64,000 nt of DNA from an uncultured Bacteroidales bacterium (GTDB lineage Bacteria; Bacteroidota; Bacteroidia; Bacteroidales; UBA932). The stretch is taken from assembly GCA_904501835.1 (NCBI GenBank), contig CAJGBW010000001.1, positions 3,056 to 67,055 of the forward strand, given 5' to 3'. Every line of letters begins with the position of its first letter. Position 1 is the first letter of the stretch. The notes below the pieces were generated by a model. That model did not search any database, had not been told where the DNA came from, and saw nothing but the letters and a program-made list of their open reading frames with translations. Positions 33,961 through 44,700 of this stretch are shown here, one piece after another. Position numbers and translations under genes: made by a program.

Positions 33961-36180
33961 ATGAAGAAACATTTATTTTGTTTGAGCACATTGATTTTAG
34001 CGTTGGCATCTTGTCAAAAGTCTGAAATTAAGGAGCCGGGTAACTCCGATGGAGATAACGGTGGTGCTACAGGTAGTAATCTCGTTCAACTCTGGGGACG
34101 TACCGCTGAAGGATTGTGGACAAGTGCTTCAGAGATTGGTGTTTATACCTCTGATGAGACCAACTCCAAATTTACGGTGAATTATCTTCCCGAGTCTGCT
34201 GCCCAGCAGGATCGTGCTTATTTCGAGGGTAGAATGACTCCCGAATGTGTCGTTTTCGGTGCATACACGCCTTATAGCGCTGATGCCGGCGACAATTTGA
34301 CACGTGTGCTTACCACGATTCCTGAGACTATCCAGAACGGGGATGCTTTGGCTCAATTTGATGTGGCTGCTTATGAGGAAGACGCCGACATTAAATTCAA
34401 CTTCAAGAAGAAATTGGCGACGGTAGAGTTGTCATTCTCCAATGTAGCCGGCTCCTATATCGAGAATGCCGAAATCACTAAGATTGAGTTTGAATCCGTT
34501 CGTGGAATTGTAGGTACTTATACTGCTGACCTTTCTCAGCCCGATCTTCCCCTCTCTCCTGTCAATGAGTCCAATCGCTTGACCATCAATGTCGGCAGAG
34601 AAAAACTCACCGAGAGTTTTGTCGCAAGAGCGGCTATCGCTGCCCGCTGGAAAGGCTCCGACCAGATTACGGTGTCTATTAACGATGGTGCCTATGTGAC
34701 CAAAGTGGCTCTTTCCAAAGCCGTTGAAGAGGGTTCTGTGGCTAAATTGGTGATTGACGCCAACCAGTTCAATCCTGAAATCAAACTCGAGTGGATCAGC
34801 CCTGCTTTGGGTACCGAGGGAGGTTTGGAATCACAGGCTCGCGGTAACTGTGTGGCTGTAGATAACAAGGGTAATGCTTATATGCAGGTTGCCAAAGGTG
34901 AAACTAAAATTTACAAACTCAATGCTGCGGATGGTTCCATCGCGTGGAGTTATAATATCGGTTTCACAGGTGACAACAACTCTTCTCCTTCTTGTGAGCC
35001 TGATGGTAGTGTGATTTATGCTTGCGGTGGTACAGGCGGTAGCGGTCGCGTTGTAGCTTTGAATGCTGACGGATCTGCAAAATGGACTTTTGCCTCTTCC
35101 GATTTTGTCGGATTCAAGGATAATGCACCTACTACTCCGGCTCCGAACTTCAACTGTTCAACGCCTGCTGTCGGCAATACGCATATTTATGTAGGTAATG
35201 CCGGTACGACAGGAACCGTGGTCTCCATTAATAAATCAACAGGTAAACGTTCTTCCTACATGTCCAATGCGGCAGGAAACGGTGGCCCTGCGGGTGGTGT
35301 GATGTCCGGTGTCGGTATCTCTTCAGCCAACCAGGTAGTCTGCATGGCGGCCTATGGTATCTTCACAGCATCCAAGACTTTGATGGATACGCCGAATAAG
35401 ACCTTGGAGGGTGTGGGCGGATATACTCCTTGGAGCCAGAGAATCTGGCACGGTTGGCAGTATAACCAGACCCGTTCTGGATTTGCTTGCTCTAACATCA
35501 ATGGGCAGAATGTTATCTGGGGTAACGCTCTGGAGCAAACGAATACCGGTACATACAATCTGAGAGTGTTCTGGAAAGCTGTTTCCAACGACGACTCCCT
35601 CGTGGAGAATTACACCAAACAAGAATTCGGTGCGGAAGCTAATATCCAAAATGTCACAGCACAGGATCAGGGTGGTATCGTAATTGGCCCGAGAGGTGAG
35701 GCTATTGTTTCTTTGAAAGGTACTCCCGGTTCAATCAAGGCGATTGGTACGGATGGTAAAGAGGCTTACTCTTACGTGATGAGCAAAGGTAAAGATGTCT
35801 GTGGCTCTTGCGCAGTGGACAACAATGGTTATATCCACATCGTTTCCGATTACAATAGTGGTGAAGGCGCTATCTATAGCATTGTAAAACCCAACTACGA
35901 GACCAAGACTTGCGAGGTGGTAGCATCTTCTGTATTGCAGGATTTGGCAGAAGGAAAAATGGGTGACAGCAATGCCATCCGCGCCTGGACTTCTGTAACC
36001 TTGGGCAATGACGGAAAAATCTATTTGGGTGTTTCTGCGTTTACCTTGGAAGGATCGGCTTGGAAGAGTCAGAATGCCCGCGTTATGTGTTTGTCATACA
36101 ATGGTGTGACCGGACCGAACGCAACATCTCCTTGGCCTCAGCGTGCAGCTGACTGCCATCATACAGGTGTACAAAAATAA
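33961..36180 (+). CDS. Surface lipoprotein with fimbrillin-like domain and PQQ-type beta-propeller
   Basis: The 739-residue lipoprotein has lipobox LASC (Cys18). Residues about 45-270 form a fimbrillin-like beta domain (TSASEIGVYTSDETN, VVFGAYTPYSADAGDNL, ATVELSFSNVAGSYIENAEI). The rest is a PQQ-type propeller with blades such as DNKGNAYMQVAKGETKIYKL and EPDGSVIYACGGTGGSGRVV. Its propeller and C-terminus (VMCLSYNGVTGPNATSPWP) are related to the 31187-32836 protein, while its N-terminal domain resembles those of the two beta-helix proteins. It thus combines the two module types of the locus. It is probably surface exposed and ligand or matrix binding; no catalytic residues are evident. Confidence 0.7.
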   Translation: MKKHLFCLSTLILALASCQKSEIKEPGNSDGDNGGATGSNLVQLWGRTAEGLWTSASEIGVYTSDETNSKFTVNYLPESAAQQDRAYFEGRMTPECVVFGAYTPYSADAGDNLTRVLTTIPETIQNGDALAQFDVAAYEEDADIKFNFKKKLATVELSFSNVAGSYIENAEITKIEFESVRGIVGTYTADLSQPDLPLSPVNESNRLTINVGREKLTESFVARAAIAARWKGSDQITVSINDGAYVTKVALSKAVEEGSVAKLVIDANQFNPEIKLEWISPALGTEGGLESQARGNCVAVDNKGNAYMQVAKGETKIYKLNAADGSIAWSYNIGFTGDNNSSPSCEPDGSVIYACGGTGGSGRVVALNADGSAKWTFASSDFVGFKDNAPTTPAPNFNCSTPAVGNTHIYVGNAGTTGTVVSINKSTGKRSSYMSNAAGNGGPAGGVMSGVGISSANQVVCMAAYGIFTASKTLMDTPNKTLEGVGGYTPWSQRIWHGWQYNQTRSGFACSNINGQNVIWGNALEQTNTGTYNLRVFWKAVSNDDSLVENYTKQEFGAEANIQNVTAQDQGGIVIGPRGEAIVSLKGTPGSIKAIGTDGKEAYSYVMSKGKDVCGSCAVDNNGYIHIVSDYNSGEGAIYSIVKPNYETKTCEVVASSVLQDLAEGKMGDSNAIRAWTSVTLGNDGKIYLGVSAFTLEGSAWKSQNARVMCLSYNGVTGPNATSPWPQRAADCHHTGVQK

Positions 36181-36185
36181 AAATT

Positions 36186-36350
36186 ATGCTTAAAAAGAAT
36201 CTTATTTGTGGTAATACTATGACAGGAGGGGGACTTTATTCCTCTCCTGCCGTAGTTGTTTTGTTAGCAGAAACCACCTCCCCGTTGCTGGATTCCCCTG
36301 AAGGCGGATTTGATGGCGACGAGGGTTGGATGGATGAAGATGATTTGTAA
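36186..36350 (+). CDS. 54-residue peptide ahead of the giant beta-helix lipoprotein
   Basis: The short frame encodes 54 residues beginning MLKKNLICGNTMTGGG, with a hydrophobic middle (SSPAVVVLLAE) and a strongly acidic end (WMDEDDL). It starts five bases after the upstream stop and ends three bases before the next ATG, so it fits the operon exactly. Its plan (a SPAV or APEL segment, hydrophobic L-L-A or V-L-A, acidic tail) resembles the 22862-23014 peptide, which also precedes a beta-helix lipoprotein. The hydrophobic stretch is too short for a confident membrane helix. The function is unknown. Confidence 0.55.
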   Translation: MLKKNLICGNTMTGGGLYSSPAVVVLLAETTSPLLDSPEGGFDGDEGWMDEDDL

Positions 36351-36353
36351 ACA

Positions 36354-39300
36354 ATGGTTCGAAGATTTTTCTATTTTTTCGTGATGTTTGCATGCGTTAT
36401 GATTTCGTGTGCACGTATCGATGATACCGTAAGTTCATCACAGAATGATCAGCCACAAATAGAGGATACGGAGAATTCTACGGATGAGGATGGGGAGATT
36501 GTCGATCCCTATCCTCATGTGGAATTGACAGATACCCTACGCATTGAGTGTAAGGGTGATAACAAAGAGGAAGAAAAGAAAGAAAACGCGGAAGGAGAGG
36601 ATGATACCAAGACCTACCTGAACGCGCAGAATTATATTTATTGGAAGAAAGGCGATAGAATTAAAATCTATTACGCCGATGGCGGTACCAATTACACGGT
36701 ATCGGAAATCAAGCATGGCGACCAACAGACTTCGACCTTTGACGCCTTGGTTGATAAAAATGCAAGTTATTACTATGCCTTTTACCCGGAAAATATCGAG
36801 GCCGTAATGACCGATATTGCGGGGAATGGCGCGTTTGAAGTGGTGATTCCGACCACCCAAGATGGAAAATTCGAAAATTGTCATTTGGCGATTGGCAAAA
36901 GCTCTGCCGAGGATAGGAGTTTTTCATTCAAGAACATCGCCAGTTATATGAAAATAGTCGTGGATGATTTGACCGCGACTTCTCTGACTTTGTCGGCTCG
37001 CGACGAAAACAATGCGATTGTGGGCACTTTGGTGGCTCCCTTTGCCGACGAAGCCGGAAATTTGGGCTCTTTGAGCCTTAAAAACGGCACGGGCTCTTCT
37101 TCCGTGACCGTCAATTTGGCGTCTGGACGTAAGGCGCCTTGTACCATTTATGTGGCATTGCTGCCGGGTGTGAATTTCTCACAGGGTTTTCGCCTGCGTT
37201 ACAACTACGACGCCGAGACCGGACCGGGCTTTGCCTACACCTCCAATCGAAGCATAGAAAGAAAAAAGATATTGAATGTCGGCACGCTCTCCAATCGTAT
37301 TCATACGGATTGGTTTGTCAAGACCGACGGTTCCGTTTCAGACCCGAGTCAGGGTGGAAACAGCTGGGATAATGCGTTGAACACCGCTGGTTTGGTGGCG
37401 TTGTTGAATCAGCCGACCGTTGATGGCGTTCAGGACAACGCGCTGGCATACGATAAGGCCTGTGTATTGGATGGCGCAACCATTCATATTGCACAGGGTA
37501 ACTATACCCTCTCTGAATTGAAACTGTCTGCTACGGGCTACGGCAATTTGGTAAAAGTCCGCATTTTGGGCTCTTATCCGACGGGTCTGACAGGTACCAA
37601 TACAAGCGCTACTCGCGATGTCGTGAACAAGAGAACGACATTTGCGGGAAATGGCTCCAGTCGCATACTTTTGGTAGAAGATAAAGTGGATTTGGCGCTT
37701 GATAAGTTGTGGTTTACCGGCGGACGAAGTGCAGAGGGTAAAACACACGAAGGCGGGACCGCTTTAAGAGCTCAATCTACCGCAATCGACCAAGCCTCCA
37801 ATTTGTCTTTGTCTCATTGTGGTTTTGAAGACAACGTGGCTTCCGGTCAGAACGCAGACGGTGGTGCGGTCTATCTTTCTCGTGCTACCGCCTATATGGA
37901 GAATTGTGAGTTTAAGAACAATTCTTGTGGTGAAGGCCAAATCGGTGGAGCCATCAACTTATATGATGATGATTACCATGCGACCCTGACTTTGAAATCA
38001 TGTCAATTTAGTGGAAATAAAGCGGGTTTGTCTGGTGGAGCCGTTTCGTGCTCAAAAGGAAGGCTGTATATTTCCGGCACAGAAACATCTCCGACTGTTT
38101 TTGAAGAGAACAGCGTGACAACAGAAGGTAGGACAACAAGAGGCGGTGCTTTGCTTCTGGCTTATGAAAGTTCTGTTGAGGTAGAATACACGAATTTCAA
38201 AGGAAATTATGGCATATCAACTGGAAAAGTTGGCACAGAAGGCGGCGCGGTCGCGTTTGCTGAGACTTCCTATGGATCCTTTGAGCATGTGTCTTTTGTG
38301 GGAACAAAAGAGGCGAAGAAGAATGCTGTTCGCAATGGCGCCCATGTTTCTATGGATAATACTTCTAATCCGGCGCAAGCAACAACTTTCAAGAACTGTA
38401 GTTTTACCAACGGACAGACAAGCAATGTGGCCGGAGCCATCCATATCCGTGAATATTCGAAACTTTCGTTTGAGGATTGTTCCTTTGCGAATAATACGAC
38501 TAGTAACTTTGGTGGGGCGCTACATATCAACAATACGAATGCACAGGCGAACTTTACGGATTGTACATTTAGTGAAAATTCCACGAAAGTATATGGTGCT
38601 GCCTTGTCGATGGAAGATGGAACCTGTAATTTTTATAATTGTTCGTTTCAGGATAATGTAGGTCAGTACGGGGCAATCTCTCTCTATTTTCAGAAAGATG
38701 TAACAAAGGTAAGTCCGAATTTGAATATCTATGGTTGTACCTTCGAGGACAACAGCAGTACCTTGGATGACAATGCAGCGACCCTAGATGTGCAGAAAAG
38801 TGGTGGTGGTGCCATTTATGCCGGACATGGAACGGTGTTCGTGACTTCTTCAGATGGTACAGCAAGCGGTATCAGGACGAGTTTTACGAGAAATAGCGCC
38901 GTATCAGGCGGTGGTGCTATTTCGCTCATTCCCAATAATGGCGATGTGTCTGCGGATATTCGTTATGCCGATATCAATCAGAATACAGCAAGTGAATATG
39001 GTGGTGCGATTTATGCGAATGCCGACTTGTCTATGACCGATTGTATCTTGGATAAAAACTCGGCTACGCTCGGAGCATCCGCTTTGTATGTGTCTGGAAA
39101 TCTGACTGTTACTGGAAGTGATACGACAAAATGTGCCATTCGTAATCATAGTGAGTCAGTGTCCGGTTCCATAATTCGTTATTCGACGACTTCTGCATTA
39201 AGTTTTACCAAATGCAAAATTTCTAAGAATACGCTTTCGGATATGAGCGAGCATGGTGCTTACTTCCCGCTGAAAGGTAGCAACAGTTTGTCGATGACAA

Positions 39301-41639
39301 ATTGTGAATTTAGCGGAAATACGCTTCCTTCCTCGGCAAGCACGAAATATGGCGGATTTGCTGCTTTATATGAGGGCTCAACAGCAAGTCTGGCTTTGAC
39401 CGGTACGAAGGTGGCGAATTGTTCGGGTTGTAAGCATGGTGGCGCGATATACGTCAAAGGCGGCAAATCGTCGGATTATGCGGTGAATATTTCCGGTGGC
39501 TCCTTTGAGAACTGTTCGTGTGACGCTTATGGCGGTGTGATTAATTTTGATACACCTAAGGACGTGGCGATTAAGGCACAGGTTATAGGAACCAGTTTTA
39601 CGGGAAATAGCGCTGGGTATAAAGGTGGCGTCTTCCATTTGAATGGAGATGGCAATGCCCGAGAATTGCTGCTTGAATCTTGCACATTTAGCAACAATAA
39701 GCATACATACAAAAATAAGACAGCCAGTGGCGGTGGTGGTGTGATTAATATGGCGGGTGGAAAACTGACCATTAACAGTTGTGCTTTTTCGGGCAATAAG
39801 AGTGTTGCTGAAATTCAAAGTGAAGATGGAACGACCGGTGCCGGTGTTGGTGGTGGGGTGATTTATGTGAATGGTACCCAAAAAGCAGAATTATATATTG
39901 GAACCAAAGGTGAACGAGTTATATTTGAAGAAAATGAAGCAACTGCGTACGGAGGTGCCATCGCGATATTTAACACAAATAAAGAGTCTGTCATTGATAT
40001 AAATAATGCCAAATTTAAAGAAAATAAATCTGCTGCATGGGGTGGTGGACTGTATGTAATGAACCAAACTTCTTTGTCTTTATACAATGTTGGCTTTACG
40101 GAGAATCAAGTCACAACAGCCCAAAATGGTGGCGATGCGCTGTTCTTTGATGGAACAACCTTCACAATGGATGGCACGGGAGCAAACTTGAACTACATTA
40201 ACGATCAAACGTCCACCTATCCGATGCATACGCCCAATGTGACAGAATATACTTTCAATAATTTTGATTTTAAGCGCAATACATCTACGCGGGATGGTGC
40301 TTTGTTGCATTTGGATAATACCGTGGCTCGTGGTTTTACCATTACCAATTCTTGTTTGTATGGTAACTCTGCGCCCGAAAAGGGTGGTGTGATTTATGCG
40401 GATTTGCATCAGGATTCTCGTGAGAGTTTGATTGAGAAAACACAAATCGATAGCAACCAAGTGACGAGTGAGATTGGTTTGGGCGGTGCGATTTATTGGA
40501 ATTGTGATTCTTGGAATAACAATGATGCAAAGCCTGGATTAAAAATATACGGGAACTCAACTTTAAGCAAGAATAAAGCCGGCAAATCGGGTTCTGCTGT
40601 TTATCTTTTGCTCGGCCACTTGGAATGTAACAAGGTCACAATGAGTGAAAATACCTTCCACAATCTCACGGCTACGGATGATGAATATGGCGGAACGATA
40701 GCGATGTGTCACAATATGTCCAAGGTGGATTTCAATAGCTCTGTGGCTCATAACAATGTCTCTACAGGAAAGGGTGGCGTTTTCCATATACGCGGCGGCC
40801 GCTTGTTTGCTAACAATATCCAGGCAGATAATAATTCAGCCAATACTCGCGGCGGGTTTATTTTCCAAACATCGCATGTGGGGGCTGAAGGCTTTGTCTT
40901 GATTCAGAAGTCTTCTTTTGTGGGTAATCATTTGCGTCATAGTAGTGATCGGTGGGGGAAATTTTCACATGCCAATTCAAATAATAATGGTATGCATGCC
41001 ATGATGATTTCCCGCTGTACCATTGATGATGGCAGTACTTCTCGTCCGGGTGCGGTTATCAACGGAGCCCCTAACCTGTTGTTGTTGGGCACAACCGTCT
41101 ATGCCAATTCGACTTCTGCGGCGGTTCGTCTGGAAGGAGGCCAGATGGCTTTGTTGCTGAATAATCTTATATTGAACCGAGAAACGAGTGCGCCTTCTTT
41201 GTTGCAGAACGGTTCGTTTACCTTTAGTGACAAATCTTGTTACAATGTGATGGGGACGGTGTCTGCGGCAGCATACGGCAGTTACACAGGAGATCAAACA
41301 GGAAAAACGTCGGCTAATTTGGGCTCGTGGGCTTGGAATGCGACCAATCGTGTCTATACATGGGACGGAAAGGTGGGTGACACGGCGGGTGGCACGGCGG
41401 TGGCGGTAACCACACCGGCGATTGACTACACCAATAAGACGGACAATATTTCGAAGGCGTTTGATGAGGGCTTTATGTTTGATTACTCGCAAACAGATGG
41501 TCTTAAATTCAATGTAACTCAAAGCAATATCGGACAAAGATTGCGTGATTACTGGGGTAGTGGTTCCTACTACAAAGACCAATTGGACACCGAGCGCACC
41601 TATAACGGTCATTATCCGGGTGCCTATACCAAGAAGTAA
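36354..41639 (+). CDS. Giant beta-helix surface lipoprotein
   Basis: At 1761 residues this is the largest protein of the window. It has a lipoprotein signal with lipobox MISC (Cys19), an acidic Lys/Glu-rich linker near residues 68-85 and a fimbrillin-like domain to about residue 320 (YIYWKKGDRIKIYY, YYYAFYPENIEA). Then come 30 or more parallel beta-helix coils with GGAI/GGAV and x-C-x-F-x-x-N, such as ENCEFKNN, EDCSFANN and TDCTFSEN. It ends HYPGAYTKK, like its 1158-residue paralogue, and both share the segment after the fimbrillin domain (SWDNALNTAGLVALLNQP against SWENALGVAELREMLIQP). The stretch about 39100-40700 is visibly AT-richer than the flanks, suggesting a different recent history for some coils. 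Confidence 0.75.
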   Translation: MVRRFFYFFVMFACVMISCARIDDTVSSSQNDQPQIEDTENSTDEDGEIVDPYPHVELTDTLRIECKGDNKEEEKKENAEGEDDTKTYLNAQNYIYWKKGDRIKIYYADGGTNYTVSEIKHGDQQTSTFDALVDKNASYYYAFYPENIEAVMTDIAGNGAFEVVIPTTQDGKFENCHLAIGKSSAEDRSFSFKNIASYMKIVVDDLTATSLTLSARDENNAIVGTLVAPFADEAGNLGSLSLKNGTGSSSVTVNLASGRKAPCTIYVALLPGVNFSQGFRLRYNYDAETGPGFAYTSNRSIERKKILNVGTLSNRIHTDWFVKTDGSVSDPSQGGNSWDNALNTAGLVALLNQPTVDGVQDNALAYDKACVLDGATIHIAQGNYTLSELKLSATGYGNLVKVRILGSYPTGLTGTNTSATRDVVNKRTTFAGNGSSRILLVEDKVDLALDKLWFTGGRSAEGKTHEGGTALRAQSTAIDQASNLSLSHCGFEDNVASGQNADGGAVYLSRATAYMENCEFKNNSCGEGQIGGAINLYDDDYHATLTLKSCQFSGNKAGLSGGAVSCSKGRLYISGTETSPTVFEENSVTTEGRTTRGGALLLAYESSVEVEYTNFKGNYGISTGKVGTEGGAVAFAETSYGSFEHVSFVGTKEAKKNAVRNGAHVSMDNTSNPAQATTFKNCSFTNGQTSNVAGAIHIREYSKLSFEDCSFANNTTSNFGGALHINNTNAQANFTDCTFSENSTKVYGAALSMEDGTCNFYNCSFQDNVGQYGAISLYFQKDVTKVSPNLNIYGCTFEDNSSTLDDNAATLDVQKSGGGAIYAGHGTVFVTSSDGTASGIRTSFTRNSAVSGGGAISLIPNNGDVSADIRYADINQNTASEYGGAIYANADLSMTDCILDKNSATLGASALYVSGNLTVTGSDTTKCAIRNHSESVSGSIIRYSTTSALSFTKCKISKNTLSDMSEHGAYFPLKGSNSLSMTNCEFSGNTLPSSASTKYGGFAALYEGSTASLALTGTKVANCSGCKHGGAIYVKGGKSSDYAVNISGGSFENCSCDAYGGVINFDTPKDVAIKAQVIGTSFTGNSAGYKGGVFHLNGDGNARELLLESCTFSNNKHTYKNKTASGGGGVINMAGGKLTINSCAFSGNKSVAEIQSEDGTTGAGVGGGVIYVNGTQKAELYIGTKGERVIFEENEATAYGGAIAIFNTNKESVIDINNAKFKENKSAAWGGGLYVMNQTSLSLYNVGFTENQVTTAQNGGDALFFDGTTFTMDGTGANLNYINDQTSTYPMHTPNVTEYTFNNFDFKRNTSTRDGALLHLDNTVARGFTITNSCLYGNSAPEKGGVIYADLHQDSRESLIEKTQIDSNQVTSEIGLGGAIYWNCDSWNNNDAKPGLKIYGNSTLSKNKAGKSGSAVYLLLGHLECNKVTMSENTFHNLTATDDEYGGTIAMCHNMSKVDFNSSVAHNNVSTGKGGVFHIRGGRLFANNIQADNNSANTRGGFIFQTSHVGAEGFVLIQKSSFVGNHLRHSSDRWGKFSHANSNNNGMHAMMISRCTIDDGSTSRPGAVINGAPNLLLLGTTVYANSTSAAVRLEGGQMALLLNNLILNRETSAPSLLQNGSFTFSDKSCYNVMGTVSAAAYGSYTGDQTGKTSANLGSWAWNATNRVYTWDGKVGDTAGGTAVAVTTPAIDYTNKTDNISKAFDEGFMFDYSQTDGLKFNVTQSNIGQRLRDYWGSGSYYKDQLDTERTYNGHYPGAYTKK

Positions 41640-41702
41640 GCGTTCTCCCTTCTGCGACAATAATTTTTCGCCCGAATTGCTTCAATATCAGAAAAATTGT
41701 TG

Positions 41703-41710
41703 TAAATTTG
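41703..41710 (+). promoter_or_regulatory. -7 element upstream of secDF
   Basis: TAAATTTG matches the Bacteroides -7 consensus 39 bases before the secDF ATG. The nearest upstream TTG (41677-41679) is 23 bases away, so the -33 region is weak. Confidence 0.4.
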
Positions 41711-41749
41711 CGCCCTTGTATTGTGAATTAATTCTTTAAAAGTATAATT

Positions 41750-44700
41750 ATGCAAAGTAAAGGCGCAATTAGACTGGTGGCAGCCCTGCTTGTGTTGGCT
41801 TGCGTTTGGCAGTTGTCTTTTTCCCTCGTTAGCAAAATCGTTGAGGGTAAGGCAGATGTCGCAGCCGAGGCAGCTGTAGAGGCAGCGAAAGCAGACACCG
41901 TCGCATTTTCAAAAATTGCCGCAGCGGACACGGCATTTTATCTTGATGATGTCCGCAGAGTAGCGAAAGCTCAATACATTGACTCTGTATCTTCACAGAG
42001 CGTATATTTTGGCTATACCTACAAAGAGGTAAAAGAAAAGGAAATCAACCTTGGTCTTGACCTCAAAGGTGGTATGAACGTGATGCTTCAAGTGCAGCTT
42101 GAGGACCTCGTGAAGGCTATTTCTGACGACAATAAGTCTCCTGAATTTTTGGCGGCTATCGAGGCTGCCAAAGTTAGCAGTGTAAGTTCCGGTCAGGATT
42201 TTATCACGGCGTTCGGTGAAGCTTGGGTAGAAAAAGGTCAGGGTCGTCGTTTGAGCGAGATTTTCGGTACTTATGAGATGCGCGATAAAGTTCATCCTGA
42301 GTCCACTGATGCAGAGGTTTTGGCAGTGATTCGTGCAGAGGCCGAGAGTGCTATCAACAACTCTTTCAATGTGTTGCGTAATCGTATCGACCGTTTCGGT
42401 GTGACCCAGCCCAGCATTCAGAAGATTGGCAATACCGGCCGCATCTTGGTGGAGCTTCCGGGTGTCAAAGAGCCCGAGCGTGTTCGCAAACTCCTTCAGG
42501 GTACAGCTTCTTTGGAGTTTTGGGCTACGTATGACAATGCTGAGATTTATCCTTTCTTGGTAGAGGCTAACAAATTGTTGGCTGAAATGCAGGAGGGAGA
42601 TGCTGTGGCAACTTCTGCTACCACATCAGAGGTGGACGAGTTGGCTGCACAGCTTGAAGGCGACAACGCCCAGGCTTTTGCTGAATTCAAGAAGCAGAAT
42701 CCTCTTTTTGCCGCTTTGAACCCCAACTCTTTCCAGGGTGGTTTGGGTAAAGGTGCTTGCATCGGTTATGCCAACTATGCTGACACCGCCAAAATCAACC
42801 ATTGGTTGGCTATGCCTCAGGTTCAGGCTTTGTTCCCCGCAGAGTTCAAGGCGATGTGGACCGTGAAGCCCTCTGCTTATATCGAGGGTGGCAATACCTA
42901 CGAATTGGTAGCCATTAAATCTACGACCGTAGATGGTAAAGCTCCCCTTGATGGTGGTGTTGTAACGGATGCTCGCGTGAACTTTGGTAACGGTGGCAGC
43001 GGCAACCCTGACGTGTCTATGACTATGAATGCAGAAGGTGCCAATATCTGGGCGCAGATGACCAAAGACAACATTGGTCGTCAGATTGCCATTGTGTTGG
43101 ACGGCATGGTATATTCTTATCCTATGGTGAACACTGCCATTACCGGTGGTAGTTCACAGATTACCGGCGATTTTGATGTAACAGAGGCGGAAGACCTTGC
43201 CAACGTGCTCAAATCCGGTAAACTTCCCGCTCCTGCTACCATCGTACAAGAGCAGGTGGTTGGTCCTTCTTTGGGTGCCGAGTCCATCGCTTCCGGTTTG
43301 ATTTCATTTGTCATCGCTTTCCTTTTGGTGCTTTTGTATATGATTGTCTTCTACAAGGGTGCTGGTTTGGTAGCAGATGTCGCTTTGCTTGTCAATGTCG
43401 TATTGCTCTTCGGAACCTTGGCTTCTTTTGGTGCTGTTCTTACCTTGCCGGGTATTGCCGGTCTCGTTTTGACTTTGGGTATGGCTGTGGATGCCAATGT
43501 GATTATATACGAGCGTATCAAAGAAGAACTTGCTTTGGGTAAAGGTTTGAGTTTGGCTATCAAGGATGGTTTCTCCAACGCTTACTCAGCCATTATCGAC
43601 GGTCAGATTACCACCCTCCTTACCGGTCTGGTACTCTTCGCTTTCGGTTCCGGTCCTGTGAAAGGTTTTGCGACCACTCTTATTGTAGGTATCATTACTT
43701 CTGTTCTTTCTTCTATTTTCATTCCTCGTCTTATTTTCGACCGCAGGGTGTCCAAGGGTAAGAATATCAGCTTCGATACCAAGATGACTCGCAACTTCTT
43801 GAAGAATACGCAGGTTAAGTTCCTTGAAAATAGAAAATGGGCTTATACGCTTTCTGCCGTATTGGTAGTTGCTTCTATCGCATCTATCTTCACCAAAGGA
43901 TTTACGTATGGTGTTGACTTTACCGGTGGACGTACCTACGTGGTTCGTTTCGACCAGCCTGTTCTCGCCGAGGATGTGCGTAACGCTACTTTGGCTGTGT
44001 TCAACGAGGCTGCAGCTGCTGACGAGAGCGTTAAGAATGCTTCTGTCGAGGTTAAGCAGTTTGGTGGTGACAGCCAGATGAAGATTACTACCTCTTATAA
44101 ATATGATCAGGAGTCTACGGAGGTGGACAACGAAATCGAGGCAATGCTCTTTGAGGCGCTCAAAGGTTTCTTTGCTCAGGAGTCCATTACCTTGGATGAG
44201 TTTACTTCTACTTTGGATAACCCCAACGGTATTATCTCGTCTGACAAGGTGGGTGCGACCATCGCCAACGATATCAAACGTAGCGCGGTTGTTTCCGTAA
44301 TCTTGGCTTTGATCGTAATCTTTGCTTATATCGCAGTTCGTTTCCGTAAATGGACTTGGGGTCTGGGTGGTGTCGTTTCCTTGGCACATACCTCTATCAT
44401 TGTGATTGGCTTCTTCTCCTTCTTCTCTGGAATTTTGCCTTTCACCCTGGATGTGGACTCCACCTTTATCGCTGCGATTCTGACCATTATCGGTTACGCT
44501 ATCAATGACAACGTGGTGATTTTCGACCGTATCCGTGAGATGATTGCATTGCATCCCAAGATGAAGTTCTCCGAGGTGGTGAATGCAGCTTTGAATGCTA
44601 CCCTCTCTCGTACGATGAACACTTCTTTGACCACTTTGGTTACCATGCTTTCAATTGCCATCTTCGGCGGTGAGACCATCCGCGGTCTTGCAGTGGCTTT

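Noticed and set aside
40977..41660. A 227-codon frame antisense to the end of the giant beta-helix gene
   Set aside because: Arg/Ile-rich sequence without domains, opposite a frame with continuous beta-helix repeats.
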